From an uncultured Microbacterium sp. (GTDB lineage: Bacteria; Actinomycetota; Actinomycetes; Actinomycetales; Microbacteriaceae), in the NCBI RefSeq assembly GCF_947488465.1, contig NZ_CANKZA010000002.1:248001-312000 (forward strand): a stretch of DNA of 64,000 bases, in the 5' to 3' direction. The translations under genes and the position numbers were made by a program. The notes under the pieces are model-generated. The model had not been told where the DNA came from, searched no databases, and saw only the letters and a program-made list of their open reading frames with translations. Below, in pieces: positions 1 through 8,174 of the stretch (position 1 is its first letter; the number at the start of each line of letters is the position of its first letter).

Positions 1-141
1 GCGTTGCGGCTCGCTGAGGTCCTGGAAGATGCCCATCGAGACCAGGGCGATGATCCCGCCGAAGAGAGCCGCCGCGAAGGCGAATCCCAACAGCTGCACG
101 GGCTTCATGAGGTCGCGCCGGGTCGGTCGCTGCTCGCTCAT
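1..141 (-). CDS. Small membrane protein, N-terminal part (runs off the window)
   Basis: Forty-seven codons are visible, starting at the ATG at 141 and running off the left edge. After a short charged N-terminus there is one clear hydrophobic segment (about residues 17-38), so this is a membrane protein with its C-terminal part missing. The ATG overlaps the stop codon of the upstream DUF308-type gene (138-140), which indicates translational coupling in one operon. I cannot assign a family from 47 residues. Confidence 0.6.
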   Translation of the reverse strand, partial: MSEQRPTRRDLMKPVQLLGFAFAAALFGGIIALVSMGIFQDLSEPQR

Positions 142-776
142 GCGGACTCTCCTACAGATCGGTCGATGGCGGGTGTGGCGGATGCCGCCGGCTCACGCCG
201 CGGAGAGAACCCCGCGATGGCGAGGAACACGGCCACGATCGCCGCGTAGCCGCCGAAGAGTCCGACACCGATGACGATCCCGGTCAGTGTGAAGGATCCT
301 GCCTGCTCGATCACATAGTCAAGTCGGTAGGCCGGGTTGACGACGAGGAGGCCCACGCCGAGCGCGATCGTGACGGCGCCGATGAGGACCGAGTCCCGCG
401 CCTGGGGAACACTCGAGCGTCGCCCATGGATGCCGAACGCCAGCTCCGCGATGCCGGTCGCGAGAGCCCAGGTGATCAGAAGCACGAAGAAGAGGGTCGT
501 CGAGCGGATGCCGGGAAGCCCGCTGATCATGCCCGCGAGGAGCGTCAGCACGCCCAGCACCACCGGAAGAGCACGGCCGCCGCGCGGGTAGGCGAGTCTC
601 GAGCCGATCAGCAGGACCAGAGCGGTCGCGATCGCCCAGCCGCTGAAGACCGCGAGGCCCACCTCGGCCGAGTGATCGGCCGAGAAGGTGATCATGATCG
701 CCGCGACAGCGGCGAACAGCGCGCGACCGACCTGTACGTGGCGCACCTCGAAGGTGCGGGCGGAGGAATCGGACAC
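138..776 (-). CDS. HdeD/DUF308-like multi-spanning membrane protein
   Basis: 212 residues dominated by hydrophobic segments, about six predicted helices, grouped as in DUF308/HdeD-type membrane proteins. Function in actinobacteria is undefined; HdeD in enterobacteria is an acid-resistance membrane protein. The start is a GTG at 776 preceded by a G-rich stretch. It is the first gene of a pair with the partial membrane protein downstream (overlapping stop/start). The family call rests on the overall pattern of helices and length, so it is moderate. Confidence 0.6.
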   Translation of the reverse strand: MSDSSARTFEVRHVQVGRALFAAVAAIMITFSADHSAEVGLAVFSGWAIATALVLLIGSRLAYPRGGRALPVVLGVLTLLAGMISGLPGIRSTTLFFVLLITWALATGIAELAFGIHGRRSSVPQARDSVLIGAVTIALGVGLLVVNPAYRLDYVIEQAGSFTLTGIVIGVGLFGGYAAIVAVFLAIAGFSPRREPAASATPAIDRSVGESA

Positions 777-843
777 TCCCCCAGTCTATTCCGCGCCACA
801 CCGGTCGCCGACGGCACGGGCGACGGTGAAGTCGCAGAGGTGA

Positions 844-1791
844 TCAGGCCCGCAGCGCTTCGATCGTCCGCAGCACATCGAGCGTGCGCTGCTGATCGGG
901 AGCCGCATCGGCGTCGCCCCGAACGAGCTCGGCGAACCGGCCGACCTCGTAGGCCATGTTGTTGTCGGCGCCGTCGATGCGGCGCTCCTCGGTCGTTCCA
1001 TCGAGGCGGGTCAGCACCACGTGCCGCGGCTGGGTGATCTCGTCGATCGTGAGCGTTCCCGTTTCGCCTTGAATCTCGTTCGGGCGCGACGAGAAACCGA
1101 TTTTCGAGAACGCGAGTTGCGCGACCATACCGGGATACGTGAGCGTCGCCGCGCCCGCGCCGTCGGCCCCGGTCGCGATCTCGACCAGGCTGCCCGCGAC
1201 GGATGACGGTGTGCCGAACAGGTCGATGAGAGCCGACAGCGGATAGACCCCGAGGTCGAACGCGGCACCCCCGGCGAGCGCCGGGTCGAAGATGTTGGGC
1301 GTCTCACCGGCGAGCACGAGGTCGTATCGGGCCGAGCGCTGGCACTGTGCGAACGCCACCAGGCGGACCGTGCCCACCTCGGGCAGCAACTCGCGGACGG
1401 CGGCCATTCCGGGGTCGTAGACGTTGCGCATGCCTTCGAAGACGATCACTCCGCGGGCGGATGCGGCATCCACCAACGCCGCGAACTCGGCCGACGTCGG
1501 CGTCGCGGGCTTCTCGAGGAAGACGTGCACGCCGGCGTCGATCGCCCGCTCCGCCTGCGCGCCGTGCGCGCCGTTCGGTGAGCCGACGTACACGGCGTCG
1601 ATGCGGCCAGAAGCCAGCAACTCATCGAGGTCATCGGAGACCTCCGCGATGCCGGTCTTGTCGGCGAATGCACGCCCGCGGGCGAGGTCACGGGAGAAGA
1701 CCACGTCGACACGGATGCCGTCGTTCTGCCGGACGGCGTCGATGAAGCGCTCGGTGATGGTGCTGGTTCCGATGGTGGCGAGTCTGATCAC
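844..1791 (-). CDS. Gfo/Idh/MocA family NAD(P)-dependent oxidoreductase
   Basis: 315 residues. The N-terminal Rossmann motif is written IRLATIGTSTITERF, a variant of the usual GxGxxG. It is followed by the family motif EKPATPTSAEF (about residues 92-102) and a C-terminal alpha/beta dimerisation domain. Members oxidise or reduce sugars, inositols or related cyclic substrates; the substrate here is unknown. An open frame continues upstream to 1947 but would overlap the divergent gene at 1864, so I chose the GTG at 1791. A TATCGT hexamer six bases before it (1798-1803) suggests a leaderless transcript. Confidence 0.8.
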   Translation of the reverse strand: MIRLATIGTSTITERFIDAVRQNDGIRVDVVFSRDLARGRAFADKTGIAEVSDDLDELLASGRIDAVYVGSPNGAHGAQAERAIDAGVHVFLEKPATPTSAEFAALVDAASARGVIVFEGMRNVYDPGMAAVRELLPEVGTVRLVAFAQCQRSARYDLVLAGETPNIFDPALAGGAAFDLGVYPLSALIDLFGTPSSVAGSLVEIATGADGAGAATLTYPGMVAQLAFSKIGFSSRPNEIQGETGTLTIDEITQPRHVVLTRLDGTTEERRIDGADNNMAYEVGRFAELVRGDADAAPDQQRTLDVLRTIEALRA

Positions 1792-1826
1792 GCTGTAACG
1801 ATAGGGCACCGCGACGAGCGAGGGAC

Positions 1827-1853
1827 GGGAATGCGCGCGCGCACGCGGTGGTT
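1827..1853 (+). promoter_or_regulatory. SigR/SigH-type (thiol-oxidative stress) promoter
   Basis: GGGAAT at 1827-1832, 18 bases, then GTT at 1851-1853. This matches the actinobacterial SigR (Streptomyces) / SigH (Mycobacterium) consensus GGGAAY-N18/19-GTT. The expected transcription start is at or just before the ATG at 1864, so the mRNA would have almost no leader, consistent with the absence of a Shine-Dalgarno sequence there. The same arrangement stands before trxB and trxA in this window. Confidence 0.6.
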
Positions 1854-1863
1854 GGATTTCGAC

Positions 1864-2799
1864 ATGGCTGAGCAGATGAAGGCACTCGTGTACCGCGACT
1901 TCGGCGGAAACGACCGATTCGAGATCGCGCAGATCGATCGTCCCCACAACGGCCCCGACACGCTGGTCGTGCGGGTCATCGCCGCGGGGATCAATCCGGT
2001 CGACTACAAGGTGCGCGAGGGATACCTGCGCGGCGCGATCGACACGTCACTTCCCGCGGTCCCCGGGTGGGATGTCGCCGGGATCGTCGAGCAGACCGGG
2101 CTCGACACTGCCGAGTTCGCGGTGGGCGACGCCGTCCTGGCGTATGCCCGCGCGGACGTCGTGCAGCACGGCTCGCTCGCCGAGTTCATGCCGGTGCCTG
2201 TGCGCACCGCGACCGCCAAGCCGGAAGGGCTGTCCTTCACCGACGCGGCGGCGCTCCCGCTCACCGGGCTCACGGCGTTGCAGGCGCTCGATCGCGTCGC
2301 GGTCGCCGAGGGCGACACGGTGCTCATCCACGGTGCGGCCGGCGGTGTCGGGTCGTTCGGCGTGCAGCTCGCGCGTCTGCGTGGCGCCACGGTCGTGGGC
2401 ACGGCATCCCCCCGCAATCACGACTACCTCCGCGACCTCGGCGCCACGCCGATCTCCTACGGCGACGGGCTCGTCGCCGCCGCTCGAGAGGTCGCACCGA
2501 ACGGCTTCGACGCGATCATCGACTTCGCCGGCGGGCCCTCGCTCGATGCGACGCCCGCCCTTCTCACCGAGGGAGGCCGCGTCGTCTCGGTCGCGGATGC
2601 GCGAGCGCGCACCGAGTTCGGCGGACACTACCTCTGGGTGCGGCCGGATGCCGGCCAGCTCGCGGAACTGGCGCACCTCACGGCAGCCGGTGAACTGCGG
2701 GTCGAAATCGCGGGCACCTACAGCCTCGATGAGGGCGCGGCGGCGTACGCCGCACTCGAAAAAGGGCACACGCGCGGCAAGATCGTCGTCACGATCTGA
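1864..2799 (+). CDS. Zinc-independent MDR-family NADPH:quinone oxidoreductase
   Basis: 311 residues of the medium-chain dehydrogenase/reductase superfamily. It has the GroES-like N-domain (AAGINPVDYKVREG) and the nucleotide motif HGAAGGVGSFGVQLA (about residues 145-160). The cysteine/histidine zinc ligands of alcohol dehydrogenases are absent, so it belongs to the quinone oxidoreductase branch that reduces quinones or enals with NADPH. The start at 1864 is chosen because the upstream SigR-type promoter places transcription initiation just before it; an ATG at 1876 is possible. Oxidative-stress control would fit the chemistry. Confidence 0.85.
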   Translation: MAEQMKALVYRDFGGNDRFEIAQIDRPHNGPDTLVVRVIAAGINPVDYKVREGYLRGAIDTSLPAVPGWDVAGIVEQTGLDTAEFAVGDAVLAYARADVVQHGSLAEFMPVPVRTATAKPEGLSFTDAAALPLTGLTALQALDRVAVAEGDTVLIHGAAGGVGSFGVQLARLRGATVVGTASPRNHDYLRDLGATPISYGDGLVAAAREVAPNGFDAIIDFAGGPSLDATPALLTEGGRVVSVADARARTEFGGHYLWVRPDAGQLAELAHLTAAGELRVEIAGTYSLDEGAAAYAALEKGHTRGKIVVTI

Positions 2800-3156
2800 C
2801 GAGGCGGCCTGTCCGTTCGTTGCGCCGCGCGTAGGCGGCCGCGCTCTGACTCGACAGCGCAAGCAGAATGAGCACGTCGAGCGCGAGCGAGTACAGCGTC
2901 CCGCCGACGGCGAGATGTCCGTCGTTGGTCAGCCACGAGACGAAAGCCCACGTGATGTGATCGCGCTCGATGTCGGTGTCGGCATCGATGCGGTGGGTCA
3001 CCTGGAGCGTGAACAACGAGACAAGGCTCCCCACCACCCGACGACGAAGGTCTCGGTGACGCTGAGGACGGCAAGCCACAGCGCCGCGAGCCCGGCGAAG
3101 ACGAAGAAGAACCAGTCGAGTGCCGCACCCCTCGAGTAGCGCTTCGCGTCGGCCAT
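2789..3156 (-). pseudogene. Small membrane protein gene broken by a one-base frameshift
   Basis: Reading from the ATG at 3156 gives a coherent N-terminus with one membrane helix (LDWFFFVFAGLAALWLAVL) that falls out of frame after the WW residues. The adjacent frame continues with LVSLFTLQVTHRIDADTDI, a further helix and an ordinary end at 2789. The two parts join cleanly into about 122 residues if one G is added to the four-G run (complement of 3029-3032). It is a true lesion or a homopolymer sequencing error. The stop lies inside the 3' end of the opposing oxidoreductase gene; the start is five bases after the hydrolase stop, so the two form an operon. Confidence 0.6.
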
Positions 3157-3161
3157 CGGCG

Positions 3162-3962
3162 TCACCGCTCGTCGAGGAACTCGATCGCCGCGGCGCGGAA
3201 GACGCGCGAGCCGGGGGTGTTGAAGTGGTGTCGGTCGGGGATCTCGACGAAGCGTCCCTGCGGGCACGCCGCCGCGAGGGTCTTGGACCCGTCGATGATC
3301 GCGTCGAGCGACCCGGTCGCGAACATCACGGGTTGCTGAGGCGCGTGGGCGGGATCCGGGTCGGCCGTCCGCGAGGCACGCATGCCCCCGGCGATCGCGA
3401 GGAGCGCGCGCAGATCGTTGCCGGGCACGCGTTCCGTGAGCCGGATGTAGTTCTGCGTGACCGGATCGGTGACCTCGGTGCCGGCTTGGACATACGCGCG
3501 CACCTGGTCCATGTCGAGCCGCGCGAGCGGAACGCCGTCGGGTACCCCGCCGAGCACCGCTTTCGGGATGCGGGGGGCGATGTCCTGCAGAACTTCCCAT
3601 CCCACGCGCGCGCCGAGCGAATAGCCGACGTAGAAAGCTTCATCCACCAGGTACGTGTCGAGCATGGTTTCCACGTCGCCGGCGAGCTGGCGCAGGTCGT
3701 AGTCCCCCGGCTCGTGCGGCTTGTCGCTGGCACCGTGCCCGCGCTGATCGAGCGCGAGCACGCGATATCCGGCGCGCAGAAGATCGCGCACCCACCCAGT
3801 GCTCACCCAGTTGTCGCGCGTCGACGAGGCGAACCCGTGCACAACGACGACGACCGGATGGGCCTCGTCGCCCCACGCGTAGGTCGCGACACGGTGCCCC
3901 TCTCCCACCATGATGAACTGCGGGTCGGGCATCTCGGTCAACTGCTGTAGCGGAGAGCTCAC
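3162..3962 (-). CDS. Alpha/beta-fold hydrolase
   Basis: 266 residues with the hallmark elements of the fold: oxyanion-hole motif VVHGFASSTRDNW, LDQRGHGASDKP, the nucleophile elbow GYSLGAR (serine near residue 117) and a C-terminal catalytic histidine in DRHHFNTPGS. Substrate unknown; the family covers esterases, lipases and haloperoxidase-like enzymes. The GTG at 3962 lies directly against an AAGGA element, so the true start may be the TTG or ATG seven to ten codons further in. It precedes the frameshifted membrane-protein gene by five bases. Confidence 0.8.
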   Translation of the reverse strand: MSSPLQQLTEMPDPQFIMVGEGHRVATYAWGDEAHPVVVVVHGFASSTRDNWVSTGWVRDLLRAGYRVLALDQRGHGASDKPHEPGDYDLRQLAGDVETMLDTYLVDEAFYVGYSLGARVGWEVLQDIAPRIPKAVLGGVPDGVPLARLDMDQVRAYVQAGTEVTDPVTQNYIRLTERVPGNDLRALLAIAGGMRASRTADPDPAHAPQQPVMFATGSLDAIIDGSKTLAAACPQGRFVEIPDRHHFNTPGSRVFRAAAIEFLDER

Positions 3963-3999
3963 TCCTTGATTCTGCCGCGTTCGACAGTCCGAGGCATCC

Positions 4000-4302
4000 T
4001 CAGTCTTGGACGGTGATCTCTTTCCAGAACGCGACGTAGCCGCTGAAATCCGCGCCGACCCGCTCGAACGCGGTCGGGTACGGATGCGGATACGCCCACG
4101 CGCGATCCGCCAGGACCTTCTCGCCGTCGGCCACCGCGTAGTACTGGCACTCGCCCTTCCACGGGCAGGTGTACGGCGTCGAGCTCTCGCTCAACAGATC
4201 CCACGCGACGCTCGCGGGCGGGAAGTACCAGTTGCCCTCGATCCTGATGAGGTCGTCCTTGTCCGCCTCGGCCACCACCGTCTCACCCAACATTGCGCGC
4301 AT
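4000..4302 (-). CDS. DUF427 domain protein
   Basis: 100 residues, the usual length for DUF427, with recognisable family sequence (EGNWYFPPASV, TPYTCPWKGECQYYAV, AWAYPHPYP). The cysteines and aromatic residues of the core are intact. Biochemical role is not established. The start is the ATG at 4302, preceded by an ideal AGGAGG six bases away; further-upstream starts lack this. Confidence 0.8.
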   Translation of the reverse strand: MRAMLGETVVAEADKDDLIRIEGNWYFPPASVAWDLLSESSTPYTCPWKGECQYYAVADGEKVLADRAWAYPHPYPTAFERVGADFSGYVAFWKEITVQD

Positions 4303-4368
4303 GAGCGCCTCCTCTGTCCGCGTCCAGCGTGTCGTGCGGAGCACGAGGAGGCAAGGGCCTTGCGCTCG

Positions 4369-5811
4369 TCACCGCGGCAGGGTGATCGGCCGCGTCACGA
4401 TCGCGTCGACGGCCATCGAGCCGTCGGTCGGCCCGACGACGGGGATCGGCGTCGTGAGGGTCGGCTCGGCCGGGTTCACCGGCAGCAGCGCGAGCTTCCG
4501 GTGCGCACGCAGATAGGCCGGAACCAGGATGACGACGGCACCGAACCAGGCCAGCGGATTCGACCACGCCACCCCCGCGAAGCCGAGGAAGGAGCCCAAC
4601 ACGACCGCCGCGACGACGCGCATGACGAGTTCGACGACGCCGGTGATCGTCGGAATCATCGCGTCGCCGAGACCCTGCAGAGCGCCACGGAGGATGAACA
4701 GCACTCCGAGCGCGCTGTAGCTGACGCCGTTGATGATGAGCATGAGGTGCGCGAGGTCGACCACCTCGTCGGCGGCGTCGCCGACGAAGATACGGACGAC
4801 GGGTGCGCCGAAGGCGACGAGGAGCGCGCCGAGGATGACCGCGCCGGCGATCGCCATCCACACGGCCTGCACGACGCCGCGGCGGATGCGGTCGGGCCGC
4901 CCCCCGCCGTGATTTTGAGCCACGAACATCGAGACGGCGAGCCCCAGCGACATCAGGAGCGCGACGGCGAGACCGTCGACGCGGCTCGCGGCCGTGTACG
5001 CGGCCACGGCGTCGGGTCCGAGTCGGTTCAGGGCGACCTGCACCGTGAGGGTGCCGATCGCGATGATGGATGCCTGGAATCCCATCGGCAGGCCGAGGCG
5101 CAGGTGCTCACGCAGCTCTGCGCGGGTGACGTGGAAGTCGGCACGCGTGATCCACAGCACACGCACGCGGCGACGCGTGTACTCCAGGCACAGCAGCACC
5201 GAAACCGCCTGCGAGAGCACGGTCGCCAGCGCGGCACCGCCGACCCCCCACTCGAGCGGGCCGACCATGAGGACGACCAGTGCGACGTTGAGGACGCACG
5301 CGACCGTGAGGAACACCAGCGGGGTGCGAGAGTCGCCGATCGCGCGGATGATCGCCGACAGATAGTTGAAGAACATCATCGTGCTCGCGCCGAGGAAGCT
5401 GATCTGCGCGAACACGGTCGCATCGGCGAGCAGTTCGGGCGGCGTCTGGAGCAACCGGAGCAGGGGCTCTGCGATCAGCGGCGCGCCGATCGTGAGGATC
5501 ACGCTGACGATCGTGGTGAGGATCGTGCCGGCCGCGACCGACCGCCGCACCGCGGTCTCATCGCGGGCGCCGAAGGCCTGCGCCGTCGGGATCGCGAATC
5601 CGCTTGTCATGCCCCACGCGAAGCCCAGCAACAAAAAGAGCAGCGCACCCGTCGCTCCCACAGCGGCGAGGGCGTCGACACCGAGCCACCGGCCCACGAC
5701 GATCGCGTCGGCCACGTGGTACAGCTGCTGGACGACGTTGCCGATGAGCAGCGGTGCGGCGAACATCAGGATGACGCGCCAGGGGCTGCCGGTGGTGAGA
5801 TTCTTGGCCAT
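4369..5811 (-). CDS. MATE family multidrug/metabolite exporter (DinF/NorM type)
   Basis: 480 residues with about twelve membrane helices arranged as two homologous halves and the typical N-terminus (TGSPWRVILMFAAPLLIGNVVQQLYHVADAIVVG). MATE proteins extrude cationic drugs or metabolites using a Na+ or H+ gradient; the substrate here is unknown. The start at 5811 is supported by GAAGG seven bases upstream and by alignment of MAKNLTTGSPWR with usual MATE N-termini. No regulator is adjacent. Confidence 0.88.
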   Translation of the reverse strand: MAKNLTTGSPWRVILMFAAPLLIGNVVQQLYHVADAIVVGRWLGVDALAAVGATGALLFLLLGFAWGMTSGFAIPTAQAFGARDETAVRRSVAAGTILTTIVSVILTIGAPLIAEPLLRLLQTPPELLADATVFAQISFLGASTMMFFNYLSAIIRAIGDSRTPLVFLTVACVLNVALVVLMVGPLEWGVGGAALATVLSQAVSVLLCLEYTRRRVRVLWITRADFHVTRAELREHLRLGLPMGFQASIIAIGTLTVQVALNRLGPDAVAAYTAASRVDGLAVALLMSLGLAVSMFVAQNHGGGRPDRIRRGVVQAVWMAIAGAVILGALLVAFGAPVVRIFVGDAADEVVDLAHLMLIINGVSYSALGVLFILRGALQGLGDAMIPTITGVVELVMRVVAAVVLGSFLGFAGVAWSNPLAWFGAVVILVPAYLRAHRKLALLPVNPAEPTLTTPIPVVGPTDGSMAVDAIVTRPITLPR

Positions 5812-5906
5812 GCGCGTGCCTTCGTGCGTTCGTGGGTGGGGCATCGAATCGATTCGAGACGAAGTTTCCATTGTCGCACACGATCAGCGCGCGTCACCAG
5901 CGGAGA

Positions 5907-6419
5907 TCAGGGATTCGGGCGGTCGTCCAGCGTCAGTTGCAGGAGGGCGAGATCGAGCCAGCGGCCGAATTTCATCCCGACCTGGGGCATCGTGCCGATG
6001 TGCGCGAAGCCGAGCTTCTCGTGCAGGCGAATCGACCCGGTGTTGCCGGCCTCGATCGCTCCCACGATGACGTGGATGCCTGCGCTCTGCGCCCGTGTGA
6101 TCAGAGCGCGCAGGAGCGCCTCACCGAGGCCGCGCCCCCGCTGGTCGCCCCGCACATACACGGAGTGCTCGGCCGTGTGGCGATAACCGTCGTGCGGGCG
6201 CCACGGACCGAACGACGCATACCCGAGCACGTCGCCGGCGGCACCAATGGCGACCAGCACCGGGAACCCGGCGGTCTGACGCCCCTCGATCCAGGCGGCG
6301 CGGTCGACAGCATCCACCGTCTGCTCGTTCCAGATCGCGGTCGTGTGCGCGACGGCGTCGTTGTAGATCTCGGCGATGCCCGCGGCATCCGCCGCCACCG
6401 CGTCGCGGATCGACGACAT
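5907..6419 (-). CDS. GNAT N-acetyltransferase, phosphinothricin-acetyltransferase-like
   Basis: 170 residues. The sequence IRDAVAADAAGIAEIYNDAV, the acetyl-CoA motif VRGDQRGRGLGEALLRAL and GAIEAGNTGSIRLHEKLGF are the standard order of the PAT/bar-like GNAT subgroup, which acetylates the amino group of phosphinothricin or methionine sulfoximine-type substrates. The start at 6419 overlaps the upstream stop codon (TGATG), so it is co-translated with the DUF1349 gene. Substrate inferred from subgroup only. Confidence 0.82.
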   Translation of the reverse strand: MSSIRDAVAADAAGIAEIYNDAVAHTTAIWNEQTVDAVDRAAWIEGRQTAGFPVLVAIGAAGDVLGYASFGPWRPHDGYRHTAEHSVYVRGDQRGRGLGEALLRALITRAQSAGIHVIVGAIEAGNTGSIRLHEKLGFAHIGTMPQVGMKFGRWLDLALLQLTLDDRPNP

Positions 6420-7021
6420 CACGAGCCGTCGCGCAGATCGCGGAGACGCCGCTCGGCGAACGAGATCTCGTCGAACCGTGCCACGCATGCCTCGCCCATC
6501 GGCGCTTGCGAGAGGAACCCGACGCGCAGCGGCGCGCTTCCTTCCGGCAACCGGAACAGCCGCACGAAGTCCCAGTGGATGCCGTCCGTCGAGGCGTGGA
6601 ACGCGAATGCCGGGCCGACGCGCGCGACCCGCAGGTACACGTGGGCGTCATCGACCGGCGCGCTGTTGACGTCGTCCGAGAAACGATCGGTGACGACGCT
6701 GACGACCATCGGCTGCCCCTGCGGCGAGTACTCGAAGCAGAGCTTCGCCCAGTGGTCCTCATCGCTCCACAGCGCCAGGACCCCGGCGTCGAACGTGGTC
6801 CGCTCGCCCGGCACCTCGACGCGGGCTGAGAGGACGAAGTCGTCCGCCGGTGCGGTGAAGACGAGCGCCGTCGCAGCATGCTGGTGCGGCCCGCCGAGCG
6901 AGTCATTGCTCCAGTCGACACCGGGCGCCGCGGTGAGCTCGAGGACGTGGCCGTCGAGTGAGGCGGCACCGGGGCCGTTCGTCCAAGACAGGGCGGGGAG
7001 GCCGGGAAGCTCCAAAGTCAT
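6419..7021 (-). CDS. DUF1349 concanavalin-like beta-sandwich protein
   Basis: 200 residues, the usual family length, with the sequence pattern WTNGPGAA...TDWSNDSL-like at the start, SDEDHWAKLCFEYS in the middle and STDGIHWDFVRLFRLP near the end. DUF1349 proteins have a lectin-type jelly-roll fold and unknown activity; some are annotated as regulators of enolase without direct support. It is cytosolic (no signal peptide) and its stop overlaps the start of the acetyltransferase gene. Confidence 0.75.
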   Translation of the reverse strand: MTLELPGLPALSWTNGPGAASLDGHVLELTAAPGVDWSNDSLGGPHQHAATALVFTAPADDFVLSARVEVPGERTTFDAGVLALWSDEDHWAKLCFEYSPQGQPMVVSVVTDRFSDDVNSAPVDDAHVYLRVARVGPAFAFHASTDGIHWDFVRLFRLPEGSAPLRVGFLSQAPMGEACVARFDEISFAERRLRDLRDGS

Positions 7022-7143
7022 GTGTCCACGCTATCGCCGCACCCACCGATGTCTCGGCGATCGAGACACGCGCCCTCTCGATGTCGACCTGGGTCCCGAT
7101 CGTGAGTCGCGTGTCCACGATCGCAACCGTGGACCCGCGAACG

Positions 7144-7488
7144 TCAAAGGTCGAGGAAGTCGCCGAGCCAGGTCCGCACGTCCCGGAGGCAGTCTGCAGA
7201 TACCACGCCGGCGACGCCCGTGATCCGGTCGCGCGACAGGGTGCGCGGCTGCTCGGTCATGATCCAGGACGGTTGCTCCAAGCCACTCGGTCCACTCACA
7301 CGGACGTGGTTCGGCCACCCCCGGTCGGTCGTCGTGATCGGGAGGGCGATCACCAGGGTCGTGACGGCATTCAGATATCCGCTCGAGGCGATGACGAGTA
7401 CCGGTCGGTGGCCGCCCTGTTCGCGCCCGCGGACCGGCTCGAGCGCCGCCCAGGCGACGGCGCCCGGTCCGATATCGCCGGGTGTCAC
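7144..7488 (-). CDS. Type II toxin, MazF/PemK family endoribonuclease
   Basis: 114 residues. The family landmarks are present: GDIGPGAVAWAALEPVRGREQGGHRPVLVIAS (RPVLVI core), VIALPITTTDRGWPNHV and a C-terminal DRITGVAGVVSADCLRDVRTWLGDFL. MazF/PemK toxins cleave mRNA and are neutralised by the antitoxin encoded immediately upstream. The two coding regions overlap by four bases (ATGA), typical of such pairs. No residue obviously needed for activity is missing. Confidence 0.85.
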   Translation of the reverse strand: MTPGDIGPGAVAWAALEPVRGREQGGHRPVLVIASSGYLNAVTTLVIALPITTTDRGWPNHVRVSGPSGLEQPSWIMTEQPRTLSRDRITGVAGVVSADCLRDVRTWLGDFLDL

Positions 7489-7718
7489 GACGCGTCGGCC
7501 AACTCGGTGCGTTCCCAGCCCTCGGTCTCGGCCCCGTACGTCGACGCATCGGCGGCGGTCATTTCGCGGATCGCAGACTGCAACAGATCGAGCCGCCGAC
7601 GGCGGTCCTCGGCATCCGCCAAGAGCGCGAGGTGCGCACCCAGGGTGAGGCCGTCACGCGCAGCCTGCGCCTTGAGCCGATCGCGGAGTTCGTCGCTGAC
7701 CTTGATGGTCGTTGTCAT
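7485..7718 (-). CDS. Antitoxin with ribbon-helix-helix-like N-terminus
   Basis: 77 residues. The N-terminus TTTIKVSDELRDRLKAQAARDGLTLGAHL is characteristic of ribbon-helix-helix DNA-binding antitoxins; the C-terminal half is the acidic, probably flexible, toxin-binding part. The start at 7718 is chosen because a TATACT -10 element ends six bases upstream, implying a leaderless autoregulated transcript. Confidence 0.8.
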   Translation of the reverse strand: MTTTIKVSDELRDRLKAQAARDGLTLGAHLALLADAEDRRRRLDLLQSAIREMTAADASTYGAETEGWERTELADAS

Positions 7719-7724
7719 ACCCAG

Positions 7725-7730
7725 AGTATA
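7725..7730 (-). promoter_or_regulatory. -10 element of the toxin-antitoxin operon
   Basis: TATACT lies six bases before the antitoxin ATG, so transcription would begin at the A of the start codon. No Shine-Dalgarno sequence fits in the gap. The -35 match is weak. Confidence 0.5.
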
Positions 7731-7739
7731 CCGGCGCAC

Positions 7740-8174
7740 TCAGGCGCGCTCGAGGATCTCCTTCACGCGGGCGAGGCCGCCGGCGAGGTTGCGGCGCACG
7801 GCGTCGGCGATCATGGGTTCCACGAGGCGCATCAGGCCGCTCGGCGCGGCCTCGATCGTCGCCCGTACGGTGCAGGCGGCATCCGTTCCGACGATCTCGA
7901 TGTACAGGGTCGTCTCCATCGGGCCCGACGTGCTCGCGACCGTCAGCCCGGTCGGCGGCACGAACCTCGTGATGCGCCACTCGAACGTGACCTCGCGCCC
8001 GACGACCATCATGCGGGTACGCAGCGTCGTACCTCTCGTGATCGGCTCGGGAGAGGTGAGCTCCTCGGAGATGACCGACGAATCCCATTGCGGGCGATTG
8101 CGGGGGTCGCCGAGGAAGGCGAAGACCTCCGCGCTCGGACGGTCGATCGCGATCGATTCGGTGACCGTGATCAT
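7740..8174 (-). CDS. SRPBCC (START-like) domain protein
   Basis: 144 residues of the polyketide-cyclase/START-like lipid-binding fold: IAIDRPSAEVFAFLGDPRNRPQWDSSV at the N-terminus and a long amphipathic C-terminal helix (LARVKEILERA). The ligand is unknown. The start overlaps the stop of the upstream gene by four bases, so the two are co-transcribed. Confidence 0.8.
   Translation of the reverse strand: MITVTESIAIDRPSAEVFAFLGDPRNRPQWDSSVISEELTSPEPITRGTTLRTRMMVVGREVTFEWRITRFVPPTGLTVASTSGPMETTLYIEIVGTDAACTVRATIEAAPSGLMRLVEPMIADAVRRNLAGGLARVKEILERA

Noticed and set aside
4006..6186. 726-codon plus-strand open frame rich in Arg, Asp, Glu and His
   Set aside because: Antisense to the DUF427, MATE and acetyltransferase genes; composition is that of a high-GC shadow frame. 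The same applies to long frames antisense to the dpp genes, the binding protein, aldehyde dehydrogenase, malQ and gyrA.
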